Assembly: GCA_026874595.1 (NCBI GenBank)
Contig: CM049311.1
Coordinates: 9,583,676 to 9,647,675 of the forward strand
Length of the DNA: 64,000 nt
Source of the DNA: Sipunculus nudus
Taxonomy: Eukaryota > Annelida > Sipuncula > Golfingiida > Sipunculidae
Reading direction: 5' to 3'
Made by a program: the position numbers and the translations under genes. The notes beneath the pieces were generated by a model. The model did no database searches. It worked only from the letters and a program-made list of their open reading frames with translations, and had not been told where the DNA came from. Positions 1 through 11,497 of this stretch are shown here, piece after piece; positions within the stretch are counted from its first letter, which is position 1; each line of letters begins with the position of its first letter.

Positions 1-195
1 CCCATTGTTGTCACATCCAAGTGTAAAATTGTAGGACAAATTATGCCTCCGCGGTCATTATAAATCGAAAATCAAGCCCTACTTGCATATATCAAGCAGA
101 GTGCTTTCTTACGATAAGCAGTTACTCATACACTGTTAAAGCTACGGCATACACGCACGGATGATGATAAAAGATTTTACGTCGGTTATACCTAC

Positions 196-320
196 TGTAT
201 TTCAGTTTACAAACTGCAGGGGCATTTGCGTTGCATCGGTGGTCTGCCCATCTCTAATTATCAAACATTTGAACACAGTTTTCCCACGGAAAGTTATTAG
301 GTTCACCTTGATTCCAGTTC
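196..320 (-). pseudogene. Left copy exon 4: CTLD C-terminal third with nonsense codon
   Basis: The acceptor CTTCCAG and the 125-nt length match the paralogue 24143-24267. It reads NWNQGEPNNFPWENCVQMFD, then N, a TAG stop at 256-254, then RWADHRCNANAPAVCKLKY. The EPN, WAD and both cysteines remain, so only one codon breaks the domain. It may be a recent pseudogene, a polymorphic null allele or a base-calling error. The donor GTAGGT is conserved with the main copy. The left part of the gene is outside the window. Confidence 0.78.
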
Positions 321-1420
321 CTGGAAGATTAATAAAAACGGAACTTTAAGTTTCGAAATCAAAATGTCATTGCCTTTCACACAAACAGCAAGATTTTTAT
401 TAATTATTAATAAATAATAATTTACCAATCATTTATTAATTATTTCTCATCACTTATTTTATTTGCCTGGTTTATACATCGATCTTTGTCTCGTTAAGGA
501 AATCCTGCTGTATTATCATGTTGTGTGCCACCCTTATAATTGTTACTACAAGGTCTCAATGAAAGAAAGTTTTCTGGCTGGATTGAATGCAAAGCGACAG
601 AACTCAAAAGTCCATGAATCTCATCCTACTGTGTTAAACCTGAAATATATCCTTGGCAGTTTCTTTACAGTGTCTTCATCAAAGGCAAAACTGGCATAAA
701 AAAACAAGTAGAGCTAGAAACGATGCTTAATTATTTTTAACGATTTTCATCGTCGTATTCGTCGCATCAAAAACGCGTTTTCTTGATATAAGATGTGGCA
801 CAAAAAACCATCGCGTGTATTGTATATTGATTTCCTTTTCTTGATATTGATTTCATCCCGCCTATATTGGTGTTATAATTCCATCTGTAAACTTATACCG
901 CTGTATTACAGTTGCTAAAAGTAACAGAATCTGCCAGATATATCAATTATTCTCATTCAGTATACCATATGTGTAAAGCTTCTTGTTTTAAAATGGCAAT
1001 TTTGCCATCATTTATGTCAAATGATATAAACTGTTCATGTTACGAATTAAGAAATAACTGCTGTAATACAGCCTATCACATTTATATATTGACGGCATAA
1101 GAAGAGTACGTAAGTAATATAAAGGTATTAACCTAATATCTTAAGTAATACGTTTTAATTAGAAAAAAATGTGGGATCCTACGTGCATCTCTAAGGCAGA
1201 CATGCTAGAAAGAATGTGTACGAGATTTCTGTGAAAATAAAATCGTAAACTCTTAAATGTCAGGATACGAGGAATATATTGTAAAACCATAAGTTTTAAA
1301 ACATAGTGGTATGGTTTTGGATCAACTTTACTCAGTGCAAATGAATAATGCAAGCTATGTAATAGGTCACTGTTGACCAGATATGATAATAGTTTCCCTT
1401 TGTCGTAGGTTCATACGTAC
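320..1420. other. Intron of left receptor copy
   Basis: This is AT-rich sequence between CTLD exons 3 and 4 of the left copy. I see no exon or repeat that I can name. Confidence 0.55.
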
Positions 1421-1536
1421 GTATATCCTACATATGTGCCGTCTGTCCACGCCCATCGGTTATTGTGCCATGATTTTTCTAAGCCAATCCAAGCGTCACG
1501 ATACGATTTGCTAATGATGAGGCCAATTACGAATGC
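1421..1536 (-). CDS. Left copy exon 3: CTLD middle third
   Basis: The acceptor CTTTCAAG is in phase 0 and the GTACGT donor in phase 2. The exon reads AFVIGLIISKSYRDAWIGLE, then NNRWAWTDGTYVG. The WIGL and WAWTDG motifs are intact. It is 38 codons plus two bases, one codon longer than the paralogue 24859-24971. Confidence 0.82.
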
Positions 1537-2170
1537 CTTGAAAGAAACAAGAATCGATTCCTAAAGGCATCTTTCTTTACTTGTGAAGGCTTAGAATATT
1601 ACTGTTTTTATTGGACTCTCTGTGTAGGGGAAAGTTTTGCCCTCCCTAAAGCTGTCCTCTTGTAAAACTACATTCTAAAGAAACACTTAAATGATCCAGG
1701 GCTAACTTCTAGTAGAGGTTAACCTTGCGTTAATGCTTGTCAAATGCTTGTCACATCAATTGTATCTTTAGATATTCAATATCCTTTTGGAATATCAGCC
1801 GAAAAGGGAAATGTAGATTGGAAATGAGACGTTCTTGTTGTAATGCGTGATGCCCAGAATAGAGAGTACTTGTATATGCAACCAAAGGTGTTTAAAGTTG
1901 TTCAGTTTGAGAGCCAAAAAATGTGATTTGTTTACACAATATGTTATTGCAACACAATATGCGTTTCTCCATCTTGTTGAAAATGACGATTGAACACAAG
2001 GGACATATCAAAATCCTTGACGCTAATTTAATCTCACAACTCATGATATGTTCGTATAATTGGCATTAATTTAACAAAAATCAAAGGCAAATAGATGTAT
2101 AAAGATATCACGTTACATATTTCAAATATTCACGTCACTCGTATTCTGGTTAAAAAAAAGTCATACTTAC

Positions 2171-2313
2171 ATTCTCATGTGAGGAGTGAAGGCTGACAAG
2201 ATCAGAGCTGCTGCTTTCTCTCAAACATGTCTGCCGGGCAGTTTTTTTGGGTACTCTTTGCTCTATTACTTTGTAGCATGCGCCATTATAATATTCCCAC
2301 AAGTCAGGGCACG
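2171..2313 (-). CDS. Left copy exon 2: CTLD N-terminal third
   Basis: The acceptor TTATAG is in phase 1 and the GTAAGT donor in phase 0. The translation reads CPDLWEYYNGACYKVIEQ, then TARQTCLRESS and DLVSLHSSHEN. It keeps every CTLD landmark and is clearly the paralogue of 27870-28009 at both protein and splice-site level. Confidence 0.83.
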
Positions 2314-3550
2314 CTATAATGATATAAAACCTGCACTAAGCAAGAAATCGTTTTCATTTATCTAAATCCTTGTGTAGTTTGTAAATCATATCCATCAAAT
2401 ATCCATTAAACCCACAGGGAAGGTATGTCCGTTGCGGGTAATAATTAGTATTTTAACGGTCCAAGTCTTTCTTGGTTTACTTTTAAAAGGAAAGCTCTTT
2501 GATTTGTAGCTGCAGTACGGTGATGTTTGATTTTATGAAGATAAGTGAATAATGACTGTTGTTTCTTACTTTAATGTAGTCACAAAAAATTATACCCAGT
2601 ATCATTTATAAAAAAATTAGCGTTCTTGCTGTTTAAGCACTCTTTTGAACAGATGTGAGCTATGGAACATAACACCATTTCATGTGGTTGACGGGATCAC
2701 AATTACTGTTACGGTCTAGGCATAAATATGGCATAAAGTAAGAACCTTAGTAAAACGGTTACGTTTTATTCCAGACGTGAGACGTAGTTTCGCCATCAGT
2801 TAGCGCACATTTGGGAATATATTGGTAGTGAAATAATGGCTGAATAATGTTGAGATTGACTCTTTTCTACTATTATAATATTAAATAATTAACTTTTTTA
2901 TATAACGTTTTATGGACTTTCATCGACCTCCCAGCAGGAAAAGCAGATAGGTATGTGAAGAATGATAGAAACAAGGAAGGGGACATACCGTTCAAGACAG
3001 CTGACCATAACTGCCGTATTCTTAAATACTAGTGCGGGTGCTGAATATAAAATTATGTGTGTGACAGCTTTCGTTGATGTAGCATTCCCTTCTATTGTGT
3101 ATCGAGAAACACAATTTTTTTTGGTATTAGCAGTTAGAACTGATAAACCTTTACTGGTACCATACATGTTTCCAGCAATGGGATAGTAAGGATTAGACCT
3201 ATTGTTTGCTATACCGAGATCAGATGTAACATTGATTCTTTCGGATTTGAATGTAGACTACATACTTTAACGGTTGGACCGTACATGAAGATCAGTATAC
3301 GATTTAAGTATATGTAAAGTGGGGATGATATTCCAGTTTTACCAGTCCTTGCAAGTGACACTTCTTGCACTTATCTTTAATCAACAGGGGCGGAACCAGG
3401 ATTAAGGAAAAGGACGGACCCAAAACAAGAGGACTGATCACAAAACCTAATAAAGTTTTGATTAATGTTGACTCTGCCCTTACACATACCAGTCCTTGGA
3501 TAATACCTTCAGTAACTTTAAATAATATGGAAGCACAATCTCATACTTAC

Positions 3551-3596
3551 CCGTGGCGGTTGTGATGGCCAAGGCTAGCAGCAGAATCCCAGTCAT
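3551..3596 (-). CDS. Left copy exon 1: signal peptide leader
   Basis: ATG at 3596 starts MTGILLLALAITTAT, followed by one base and a GTAAGT donor (phase 1). It is a short hydrophobic leader homologous to the one at 28864-28924, and its phase fits the CTLD exon at 2171-2313 (completing Ala before CPDLW). It begins a second gene of the family that runs off the left edge. Confidence 0.68.
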
Positions 3597-3600
3597 TTTA

Positions 3601-6600
3601 AAATGTAATTAAGTCAACATTACATGGAACAATAGAGCCAGGCGGGTATGCCACTTGTGAGATTAACTGCATGTACTTATTAGATCGAAAATACAATGGA
3701 AAAAAAACCACACAGGATGCTTGTTTATCAGAATGATTCATGATTGCACCACAATACCTTCTGATGTAAACATTCATATCAATAGTCCTTGTCTGGGTGC
3801 TATATATGGATCGAGCATAAGGGCACGAAGCCTGTTTGTGGTCATAAACAGGCGATGTTTATGTGGATAAATAACACGTTTAATAAGACAATAATGAGAT
3901 TCCCGATCACGATGTGAATCTTAACGGACTATTACCAATGGACGGAGTATTAATTCAAATACTTTCAATTATGTTTGTTTATGTATATATCAAACGGTTT
4001 TTTTTATTATAAATTAATCTTTTGTTGCCAGCTAGGGTACGTGAGGAAGTTACATGAGGCCATTGAGGAAAGGGTTCACCCACATCAGATATAGACATAC
4101 GCGATATTCACCGACATAGAATATAGTGATAGAATCATAAAAGTAATCAATGGTCACGATATAACCACTTCATCAGACTACAGTGTGAGACATCATGTTC
4201 GTGGTTAACACACCCATGGTTACTAATCCCGACACTTTATCAGATAACGAAGTGAGAATAGCCTGCACAGTGCTTTTACCTCTGTGTATATTCAAATAGT
4301 CAGTGTAATTCCAAAATAACAGTGATCTCTGTTTATGATATTAAAACTTATGAAAGGCACACGAAGTCACTCCCAAGCCCTTTTATATTCGACGGTCATG
4401 TCATATGCGTAACTCATCACAAAGTACCACACCATCCGGCTCAAAATGATCATACATGGCCACGACAATGGTCCTGATGTCTGGCCATAACTCAATATTC
4501 ACACGAACCCATACCAAAGAACTTGACGTGTGTTAATATTTGACTTATGCTATGATCTAAATAAAAAAAGCCATTCGATGCTGTATAAGGTAATGTAAAA
4601 TATAATCATTTTAATGTGCGCTGATGATGTCGTTCTGATAACTCAAGCTTGAAGGGCTTGAAGTCATGATGGATTGTTGTTATGACCATGGCACATTAAA
4701 TCTCTTTTAACAAATGTTTCAGGTGCTCTATTATGTGACACGGGAGTAACTCGTGTTGTTGTTACATTCCGTACTCGTTGTCATGTGGGCCTTGAGTTTT
4801 CACGCTTGGTCTTGGGTCACGTGATTATCCTGGTATGTGTAGAGACACACGGCTATGTCTTTCTGGAGAGTTCCTGAAACGCGTGTTTACTGTTGAGTAG
4901 AGTCCTTAGACTGTTCGAAATCTAAAACATTTGCATCACTGTTTATTATACAAAACAAATTTGGAGGGGGTATTTCTTGTGTCAAATTAGGTCCGTGACA
5001 CTATCTTTTGTCAAACTAATCTCCTACCTGGATCATTTAACATCTGATGAATGTGCAGAAGATAATGACAATATGGTCTCTATAGGGTAAAGCTTACACA
5101 ATAATCAGTAAGTAACTCCCTGTTCAGTAAACGTGTTTTGGATGTACTGTGGGAAAATGTATTGCTCTAGTCTGTCTTACCCTATCAGAAGAGTACGTTG
5201 TAACAAGGAGAGCTCCTGCCTTCGATGCCCTTATCTGAAAAAAATCGACATACCTTGATAAATCATATTCATAATTTGTACATCAGTACCATGTGTAATT
5301 TTGATAAATTAGGAAACTGAAATCTATACAAACTGTATTTGTCTTCTTCACTCACGTAACATTCACAACTTAGTCACACGTTAGAGATATATTATATTCA
5401 CCTTTATCTACATACATATTTCTTGACTGTAACAACACCGTTTGGTGCACTATTGCCTTAGTATTTATCAGTATATGATCCAATATATGCTATCACAAAA
5501 TTTTGTATGATAAGATAAATCTATAAAAGTTTGTAACATAGGACTGCTGCATTGTAAATAATTGGAAGTGCATTCAATAAATTACTCTGACACCAGTATG
5601 TATGGTTCAGTTGTACTTGCCAGGGTTCATACAGCTTAGTATGGGGCTTCCCTTGTACAGTTATTTTGGTTTGAGCGGGTCTATTCAGCATGTGGATCCC
5701 TTGCCTAGTCATCTGTATCACCTTTATTGGTCCTGCAAGGCCATTCAGTAAGGAGCTATTTTAGACTTGTAGATTTCAGAGGTTGTATTTTTAACTTGAG
5801 ATTCAGGTTTTGCGGTTTTGGGTGGTCTTGCCAAGGCACCCTGGCCACTGCTGGGAAAGTCAGTTGGCAAGAGGCTCTCTCCATGAAGGGACGCACTTGA
5901 TACCTGCATGGCAGAATGAACATTTATAATTTAGGCCTGATGGCTTGTTAATTTGATGTAGGGGATAACTAGCGACCTGCCTTGGGTTTTATTTCTCAAG
6001 CACCATGAATAGTGTGCATGGACATCGTATAAATACTTTATAAACGTGGGACAATATACTAATATATTCAGAAGTTCTCATTTGAGATCTATTTGCCGGT
6101 ATGCACAAGTGCCTGGTTGTGGCTGACGAACGTGTCAAGAAGGGTGTGGCTATCAGCGGTTCACCGACAACCCTGAGGGGAGGATCCTGTGGAGGTCAAT
6201 TGGAGGGCATGGTAGAGGACACCATACAACACAGGGCCAGTGGTAAACCTAGTGAGTACCTAACCAATTCAGCAAAACCTCTTAAAACCCAGCCTCATAT
6301 CCTTTACCTATCTTGATTCTTATTATCTAAATAACTGGATAAAGTTATATTATATTCAAAGGGGTATGAGCCCATTAATCCAGTAGACTTTCATTTATCA
6401 AAATATATGTCCTATATTAGGAGGGTGTTTCGCCTGGTGTTCCTTCCTGTGTAATGTTGAGAACAGAAAATTCCCTAGGGTTGTATTCACCCAGTATGTA
6501 TTAGAGCGGTTATGTAAAGTATTAGGGCTGTAAAGTTTTTAATATCCTTCCAGGGAGAAAAGGCCGGCAATGTGCTAGGAGCTGGCAATGTTCTAGGGTT

Positions 6601-8708
6601 TAAACGTGCCTGATACTTTTGGGAATATTTCTTTCAGGTTTTGCTTCGCCTTATTACCAGTCGAGGGGTATAATATCTTGGTTCTGAGTACTGTGGGACG
6701 TTGGCTGTGCCGGAGATCTTTACCATTCTATTTAAAGTTTAGGTACAGTATTAATAATCTAGTATTAAGTATCACTCTGGCTTGTTTCTTTGCTGAAATA
6801 TCCATGCTGATATGAGAGGGCGGGTAATGCTTTTTTGGTCCATAAAATCCCCTTTTTATAACCCTATAACTCGATTTTTCGACCGAATTGGTCTTATTCT
6901 AAGTCCAATATTAAAAGAACCTGAAGTCCGGAGATGATCTAGATAAGGCTGGATCCTTTCCGTGACATATGCGTCTGAAATAAATCATTTGATCAATTTG
7001 ATTGACAAACCGGGTTTTTGTTACCATAAACTGCATAATATTGTCAGAATCGAGAGTCATCATAGAGGACCTTTGTAAAACACTGATATGTCACTTCGAC
7101 AGATAAAGTGCAGCACTTTATTTTCCCAAACCCAAAAACATTTGGAAAAAAGCTGTCAGATTCGTAGTACAAGAACTTCAGGAGATGTAAACACAGCTCC
7201 AGCTCTTTTTACACGGATATAAAATGAGTGGATTTGCGTCTACTTTAACGTTTATTCTTTTTATTCCATCGATTTCACCTTGTCGTGATTATCAGGGTTG
7301 CCAGTACTACTGGGTGCTAGATATTAATATTTGTGTAGAAATTCTTTTTAAAGTAGCCAAAGCACATTAAACAATTATCTATTATAACAATCGTACAATA
7401 ATTCAAAATTAAAAGTTACTTTTAACACGAATCCAATCTTGGCACAATTATTTCAGTTCGTCGGGTTTATAGATCATCTTTATACAGAATGAAGTTGGTT
7501 TGACCATGTTTGTTTTTGCTCATGACCTTTAAGAGCGGAATTTTTTTTCTGAATAAAATTTACCAATGATATCGATACATATTATTTAATGTACAATGGA
7601 TGCAGCATCAAAAACGCATGTATGAGGCACATATAATAACTGCCGAAAACAAGCAGGAAAGCGTTCCTTCGGAAAACTGATCAGCCATAAGTCCTTGTTG
7701 AGCCGTGATATACAAATATAGATACATAGTACTTTTTCATTAAAATTTACAATTGAATATCGTAGATAAGTAAATCGGTCTGACTTTTTCGAATGGGTTT
7801 CAGTCTTATGGTAGATGGGCAATTATCTTTTTGTTATTTGGTACTAACCCATCTTGCGATGGGTCAGATGACACACGTTACAGAATCAAGTCGATTACTC
7901 TGCAGCTCTTTCGACCTTTTTGAACTTTTTTTACGAGGCAATCGTGACTTCATCAGGCTATCGTGGTTCTAAAGAGAAAAAAATTAGATTGATCACTTTA
8001 GTGTGTAAATAAATTTTATTCCATAGTGTGCAACATTTAATGCACATATTTCAGATTAATGAAAACTGTCATTGAAAGAGAATCATATAGGGCTAAACAA
8101 AATCATTGAGTTCATGCTCCTTTGTACATACGTCGAGCAGCAACATCAGGCATTGTCGTGGGTATGGCTGTTTCCGTAATTTAATAGGAATGAAAGACTC
8201 TAAAACGGGGTTGGCTGGCCCAGGGATACATCGGGGTATATAATCTAACAATAAGGTACACATATTCTAACATCGAGAATGGGCCTATATGAATGACCCT
8301 AATGAGACAATTGTTAAGAGTACGCCTGTAAAAATGTAAACGGTTCACTCCAACAGAATTATTGTAGTGTAATTTGAAAGGACATTCACATAGTTAAATA
8401 TCACGACCTATTTTCTTAGAAAATCAATTGTTTTCTTCTCTGCTCAGTTTAGGCATTTCAACAACATTAAGAAAGCAAACGGGGTTTTTAATATATTACC
8501 CCATTTAACATAATATATATTCGTGACTAAATGTAATCACTGGGCTCACATATAAACATAAAAATCGATTTGACATACTTCGTACAATCTAAACATCCTC
8601 ATCTGATGTAGTATTTACATATATATCATGTTATAGTATTATATAAAAGTAAACATAAAGTAAGATATACACATGTTAGTCCCCTGCAATTGGGTGTGTG
8701 CGGTATGC
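3601..8708. other. Intergenic stretch, no gene recognised
   Basis: This region lies between the left receptor gene's leader and the last tail remnant of the main gene. Open frames are short and lack similarity to anything I recognise. It should include the left gene's promoter (just above 3.6 kb) and any far 3' UTR of the main gene. No strong repeat structure was seen. Confidence 0.5.
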
Positions 8709-8865
8709 TCACACGATAACAAAGCATTGTTTGTTTAGCGAATCCATTCCATACCCTTCACGAGGACGCATGGCGTCAGCCGGGAAGGTGTCATGATTCT
8801 CCTTCTGCTGGTCGGTATATGAAGACGTATAAGGGGTTGGCACATTCTCTTCTGCCCGACGAAAT
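8709..8865 (-). pseudogene. Tail exon F: truncated tail copy
   Basis: The frame reads RRAEENVPTPYTSSYTDQQK, then HDTFPADAM and REGYGMDSLN, before a stop. It matches the second half of tails A-D. The first motif (NYxSLN) and the acceptor-proximal KxQEEV segment are absent, and the third motif has no Tyr (DTF). It is the most distal unit of the array and looks like a remnant. Confidence 0.55.
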
Positions 8866-8914
8866 TTCCGAAATAAAATAGTTAATTTGAAGATGACCCT
8901 CTTTGCATACATGA

Positions 8915-9130
8915 TTAGTCTTTTTTTTTAATATCAATATAGCCACACTCTTCATCCGGTACCTGTTGGCTGACGGCGTCAGCCGGGATGGCGTAATAAT
9001 TCGCTTCTTGCGGATGAACCTCCTCCAGCTGGTACTTCTTTAGAGAGGCATTTGGGTCTGGTGCGTTCCCTTCTTCTTATTGTCAATGTTTAGAGAGTCA
9101 TTATTGTATTTCACTTCATCTTGGTAATTT
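8915..9130 (-). pseudogene. Tail exon E: frameshifted tail copy
   Basis: The acceptor TTTAATAG and the opening NYQDEVKYNNDSLNIDN match the family in phase 2. The first Tyr is replaced by Asn, and the frame then shifts and meets a stop after TQMPL. Reading the neighbouring frame restores family features (EEGNAPDPNASL, ANYYAIPADAVSQQ, EECGYIDI and a stop at 8917-8915). The second Tyr is also lost (NASL). It is probably a dead exon, or a very short truncated tail if spliced. Confidence 0.7.
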
Positions 9131-9329
9131 CTATTAAATATAAAATGAATATAAACATATTTCATGAAATATTTTTTACAAATACATTAATATGAGGTGA
9201 TGCAAGCATCTACAGTAACCACCCCCCCCCCCCTACGGCCTCCCTAGCTTGCAATGCCTTTTACTGATATCGGATGCATGCATAATTTTATATGATAAAG
9301 TATAAGTCATTAATTTACATTTCCACAGT

Positions 9330-9612
9330 TCAAGGAAGAAAAATCATTAAGTTGCAAGAAGGCTCTGTTTCCATACAGGAAGGAATAGTTGTGTAAATAT
9401 CAATAAGGCCATACCCTTCATCAGGAACTTGCTGGCTATCGGCGACACATGGGATGGCGTCATAATTCGCTTCTTCCTGATGAACCGCTTCCGGCTGGTC
9501 CGTCTTCAGAGCTGTATAAGCAGCCGACGCGTTCTCCCCTGCCCGACGACCATCCCTCACATTCTCCATGTTGGGGGAATCGTAACTGGATTTCACTTCT
9601 TCCTGGTGGTTT
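9330..9612 (-). CDS. Tail exon D: alternative cytoplasmic tail with extended C-terminus
   Basis: The acceptor TTTATCAG is in phase 2 and 94 codons follow to the stop. It reads NHQEEVKSSYDSPNMEN, then ASAAYTALKTDQPEAV, ANYDAIP and DEGYGLIDI, followed by a 20-residue extension containing YTTIP. In the first motif Leu has become Pro (SYDSP), which would weaken a YxxL site. The others are intact. It has the same layout as tails A-C, so alternative use is likely. Confidence 0.72.
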
Positions 9613-9883
9613 CTGATAAATTAATAATTCAAACGTATATCTAGGAATGTTATTCACCCATGCATATATGCTGTTGTGCAGGAAATGTAAAACACTCATT
9701 CCCGATACTCTTCTTTGCCTGCAAATGCATAATCTGATCTGGGATGCATGCAATACGTATGAAATATGTTAAACAGATTTGACAAAGAACATGTATTATT
9801 TTACATTTTCGGGGTTCTTAGAACATATTATTTTATTTCATAACCGTTCCGAATTTTTAAACAAAGGTTTTATTTAGAAAGTC

Positions 9884-10103
9884 CTAAATACAAATGTAGC
9901 CATACCCTTTACCAGGAAACTGTTGGCTGATTTCGTCAGCCGGGATGGCGTAATAATCCGTTACTTCTTGATGAAAAGCTTCTGGTTGGTCGTTCTTCAG
10001 AGCTGTATAAGAAGCTACCGCGTTTTCCCCTGCCCCACAACCATCCCTCAGATTGTCCATGTTGAGGGAATCATAACTTGGTTTCACTTCCTCCTGATGT
10101 TTT
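9884..10103 (-). CDS. Tail exon C: alternative cytoplasmic tail
   Basis: The acceptor TATATTAG is in phase 2. The 73-codon segment reads KHQEEVKPSYDSLNMDN, then AVASYTALKNDQPEAF, TDYYAIPADE and KGYGYICI, followed by a stop. Four tyrosine motifs are present: SYDSL, SYTAL, YYAI and GYGYI. AATAAA occurs on the minus strand about 10 nt after the stop (9874-9869), which fits a terminal exon. Confidence 0.73.
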
Positions 10104-10339
10104 CTAATATACTAATAATATTACTGTATATCTATAAGGAATTTTTTCACACATGTCAAACATGTACTACCCGGTACATTTCTAAGCTTGCGAATGCATT
10201 TACTCACCTAGGATGTATGGAACACATAATATAAAGGATGAACAGTTTTTGCGACAAAACATGCATTATTTTACTTTATCGATATAAATAGGAAATATTT
10301 TTATTTCATGAAACCTCTCAGTTTCCATCCATAAACGTT

Positions 10340-10571
10340 TTATCTAGTTGACTTAATATCAATTAAAACATACTCTTCCTCAGGAGGTTGTCGTTTAACG
10401 CCTTCAGTCGGGCTGGCGTAATAATTCTCATCGCCCTCATTAACCGCCTCCGGCTTGTCAGTATTAAGAGAGGAATACGGGGCTGTTGGGTTCTCATCAG
10501 CGGGACGTCTAAACTTCAATTCGTCCGTATTAAGGGAGTTATAATTAGATTGGACTTCCTCCTGTTTTTTT
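10340..10571 (-). CDS. Tail exon B: alternative cytoplasmic tail
   Basis: The acceptor GTTTATAG is in phase 2. The 77-codon open segment reads KKQEEVQSNYNSLNTDE, then TAPYSSLNTDKPEAV, DENYYASP and EEEYVLIDIKSTR, followed by a stop. It keeps all four tyrosine positions. A minus-strand AATAAA lies about 35 nt past the stop (10305-10300). No GT donor is visible before the stop, so it can only be a last exon. It is 30-60% identical by eye to tails A, C and D. Confidence 0.72.
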
Positions 10572-10856
10572 CTATAAACAAAACAATTCTCATGTATATC
10601 TTGGAATTTTAAGCAGTTATACATATATGTAGTTTACAAAAAAGTCAAACGAATCCAATCCGATACTCAATAGCTAAAAACGCCTTTCGCTAATGTTGGA
10701 AGTATACATAACTAAATATATAAGGAGAAAAAAATGTTACAGAACATGCATCAGTTTACATTTTTTTAATTAATGGAGAAAAAAAAATTATTACGAGAAA
10801 GCTAAGGAATTTTGTGTATAAATGATTTGATAATTTGGTGCAATGGTGCAAATATT

Positions 10857-11020
10857 GTTACGAAGTCAAATTGTTGGGGGGGGGGGGGGGGCGAATTCTA
10901 GGCCGATCTGGGATTCGAACCCACAAAGGTGGCGCACAAGTCCGGCGTACCAACCGCTTCGCTAGCAAAGCAAGCTTCACTAGCGAGACAGTTCGGTCCG
11001 CTTTTATGTCACCCCGTAAC
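10857..11020 (-). repeat. tRNA-derived SINE copy 1, between tail exons A and B
   Basis: The element is bounded by GTTACG and CGTAAC. On the minus strand it has an A-box-like stretch near GCGAAGCGGTTGGTACG and a B box GGGTTCGAATCCCAGATC, the signature of a tRNA-headed SINE. A poly-G run of about 18 follows. It is closely related to 11141-11280. Confidence 0.7.
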
Positions 11021-11140
11021 ACAACCCCTCTTAAGAGCGTTCTTCTGTCAGAACAACACTAATTATTCCAGGAGTCACACATTGGTGAGCTTATTCCCTG
11101 GGCCACAAAGTTTACCTCGTCCCGGACGAGCCCCTATGTT

Positions 11141-11280
11141 GTTACGAAGATAAATTGTTGAGGGGAAAATTCTGGGCCGATCCGGGATTCGAACCCTCAA
11201 CCGTGGCGCACAATTCCGGCGTACCAACCGCTTAGCTAGCAAAGCAAGCAGTTGAGTCCGCTTTTATATCACCCCGTAAC
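11141..11280 (-). repeat. tRNA-derived SINE copy 2, fused to tail exon A
   Basis: The GTTACG and CGTAAC ends and the A-box-like (TAGCTAAGCGGTTGG) and B-box (GGTTCGAATCCCGGATC) words mirror the copy at 10857-11020. Its right end overlaps the last codons and stop of tail exon A. The sequence between the two SINEs (11021-11140) is unrelated filler. Confidence 0.7.
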
Positions 11281-11497
11281 AATATCAAAGTGGGCATACC
11301 CTTCAGAAAGAAGTTGTTCGCTGAGGGCGTCATCCGGGATAACTTCATAAATCACATCGTCCGCATTAACCGCTTCCGATTTGTCCGTATTCAGAGAGAC
11401 ATGCTTGGCTGGCGAATTATCTTCTGCCGGACGACCATCATTCATTTTGTCCATATTTAGGGAGTTATAATTGTGGTGTATCTCCTCCCGGTGGTTT
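11269..11497 (-). CDS. Tail exon A: tyrosine-motif cytoplasmic tail (first alternative last exon)
   Basis: The acceptor CTTCATAG in phase 2 joins the TM exon in frame (AG+A gives Arg). The 76-codon segment reads NHREEIHHNYNSLNMDK, then PAKHVSLNTDK, DDVIYEVIPDD and SEGYAHFDI. Three of the four family tyrosines are kept (NYNSL, IYEVI, GYAHF). The second has become His (KHVSL). After DI the frame continues VTG and stops. Those last bases are the end of the SINE at 11141-11280, so the repeat donated the C-terminus. YxxL/I sites suggest SH2 docking after phosphorylation. The roughly 20-residue spacing is too long for a classical ITAM. Confidence 0.75.

Noticed and set aside
9923-10234. 103-aa plus-strand ORF opposite tail exon C
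   Set aside because: It is a shadow of the minus-strand tail exon. Similar plus frames exist opposite tails B and D for the same reason.
8709-11497. Classical ITAMs in the tails
   Set aside because: The YxxL/I sites are about 19-21 residues apart, whereas ITAMs need roughly 6-12. They are better called ITIM-like or SH2-docking motifs.
8709-11497. Tail exons as internal cassette exons spliced in series
   Set aside because: Tails A-D have in-frame stops before any plausible GT donor, so they cannot be joined to each other in one message.
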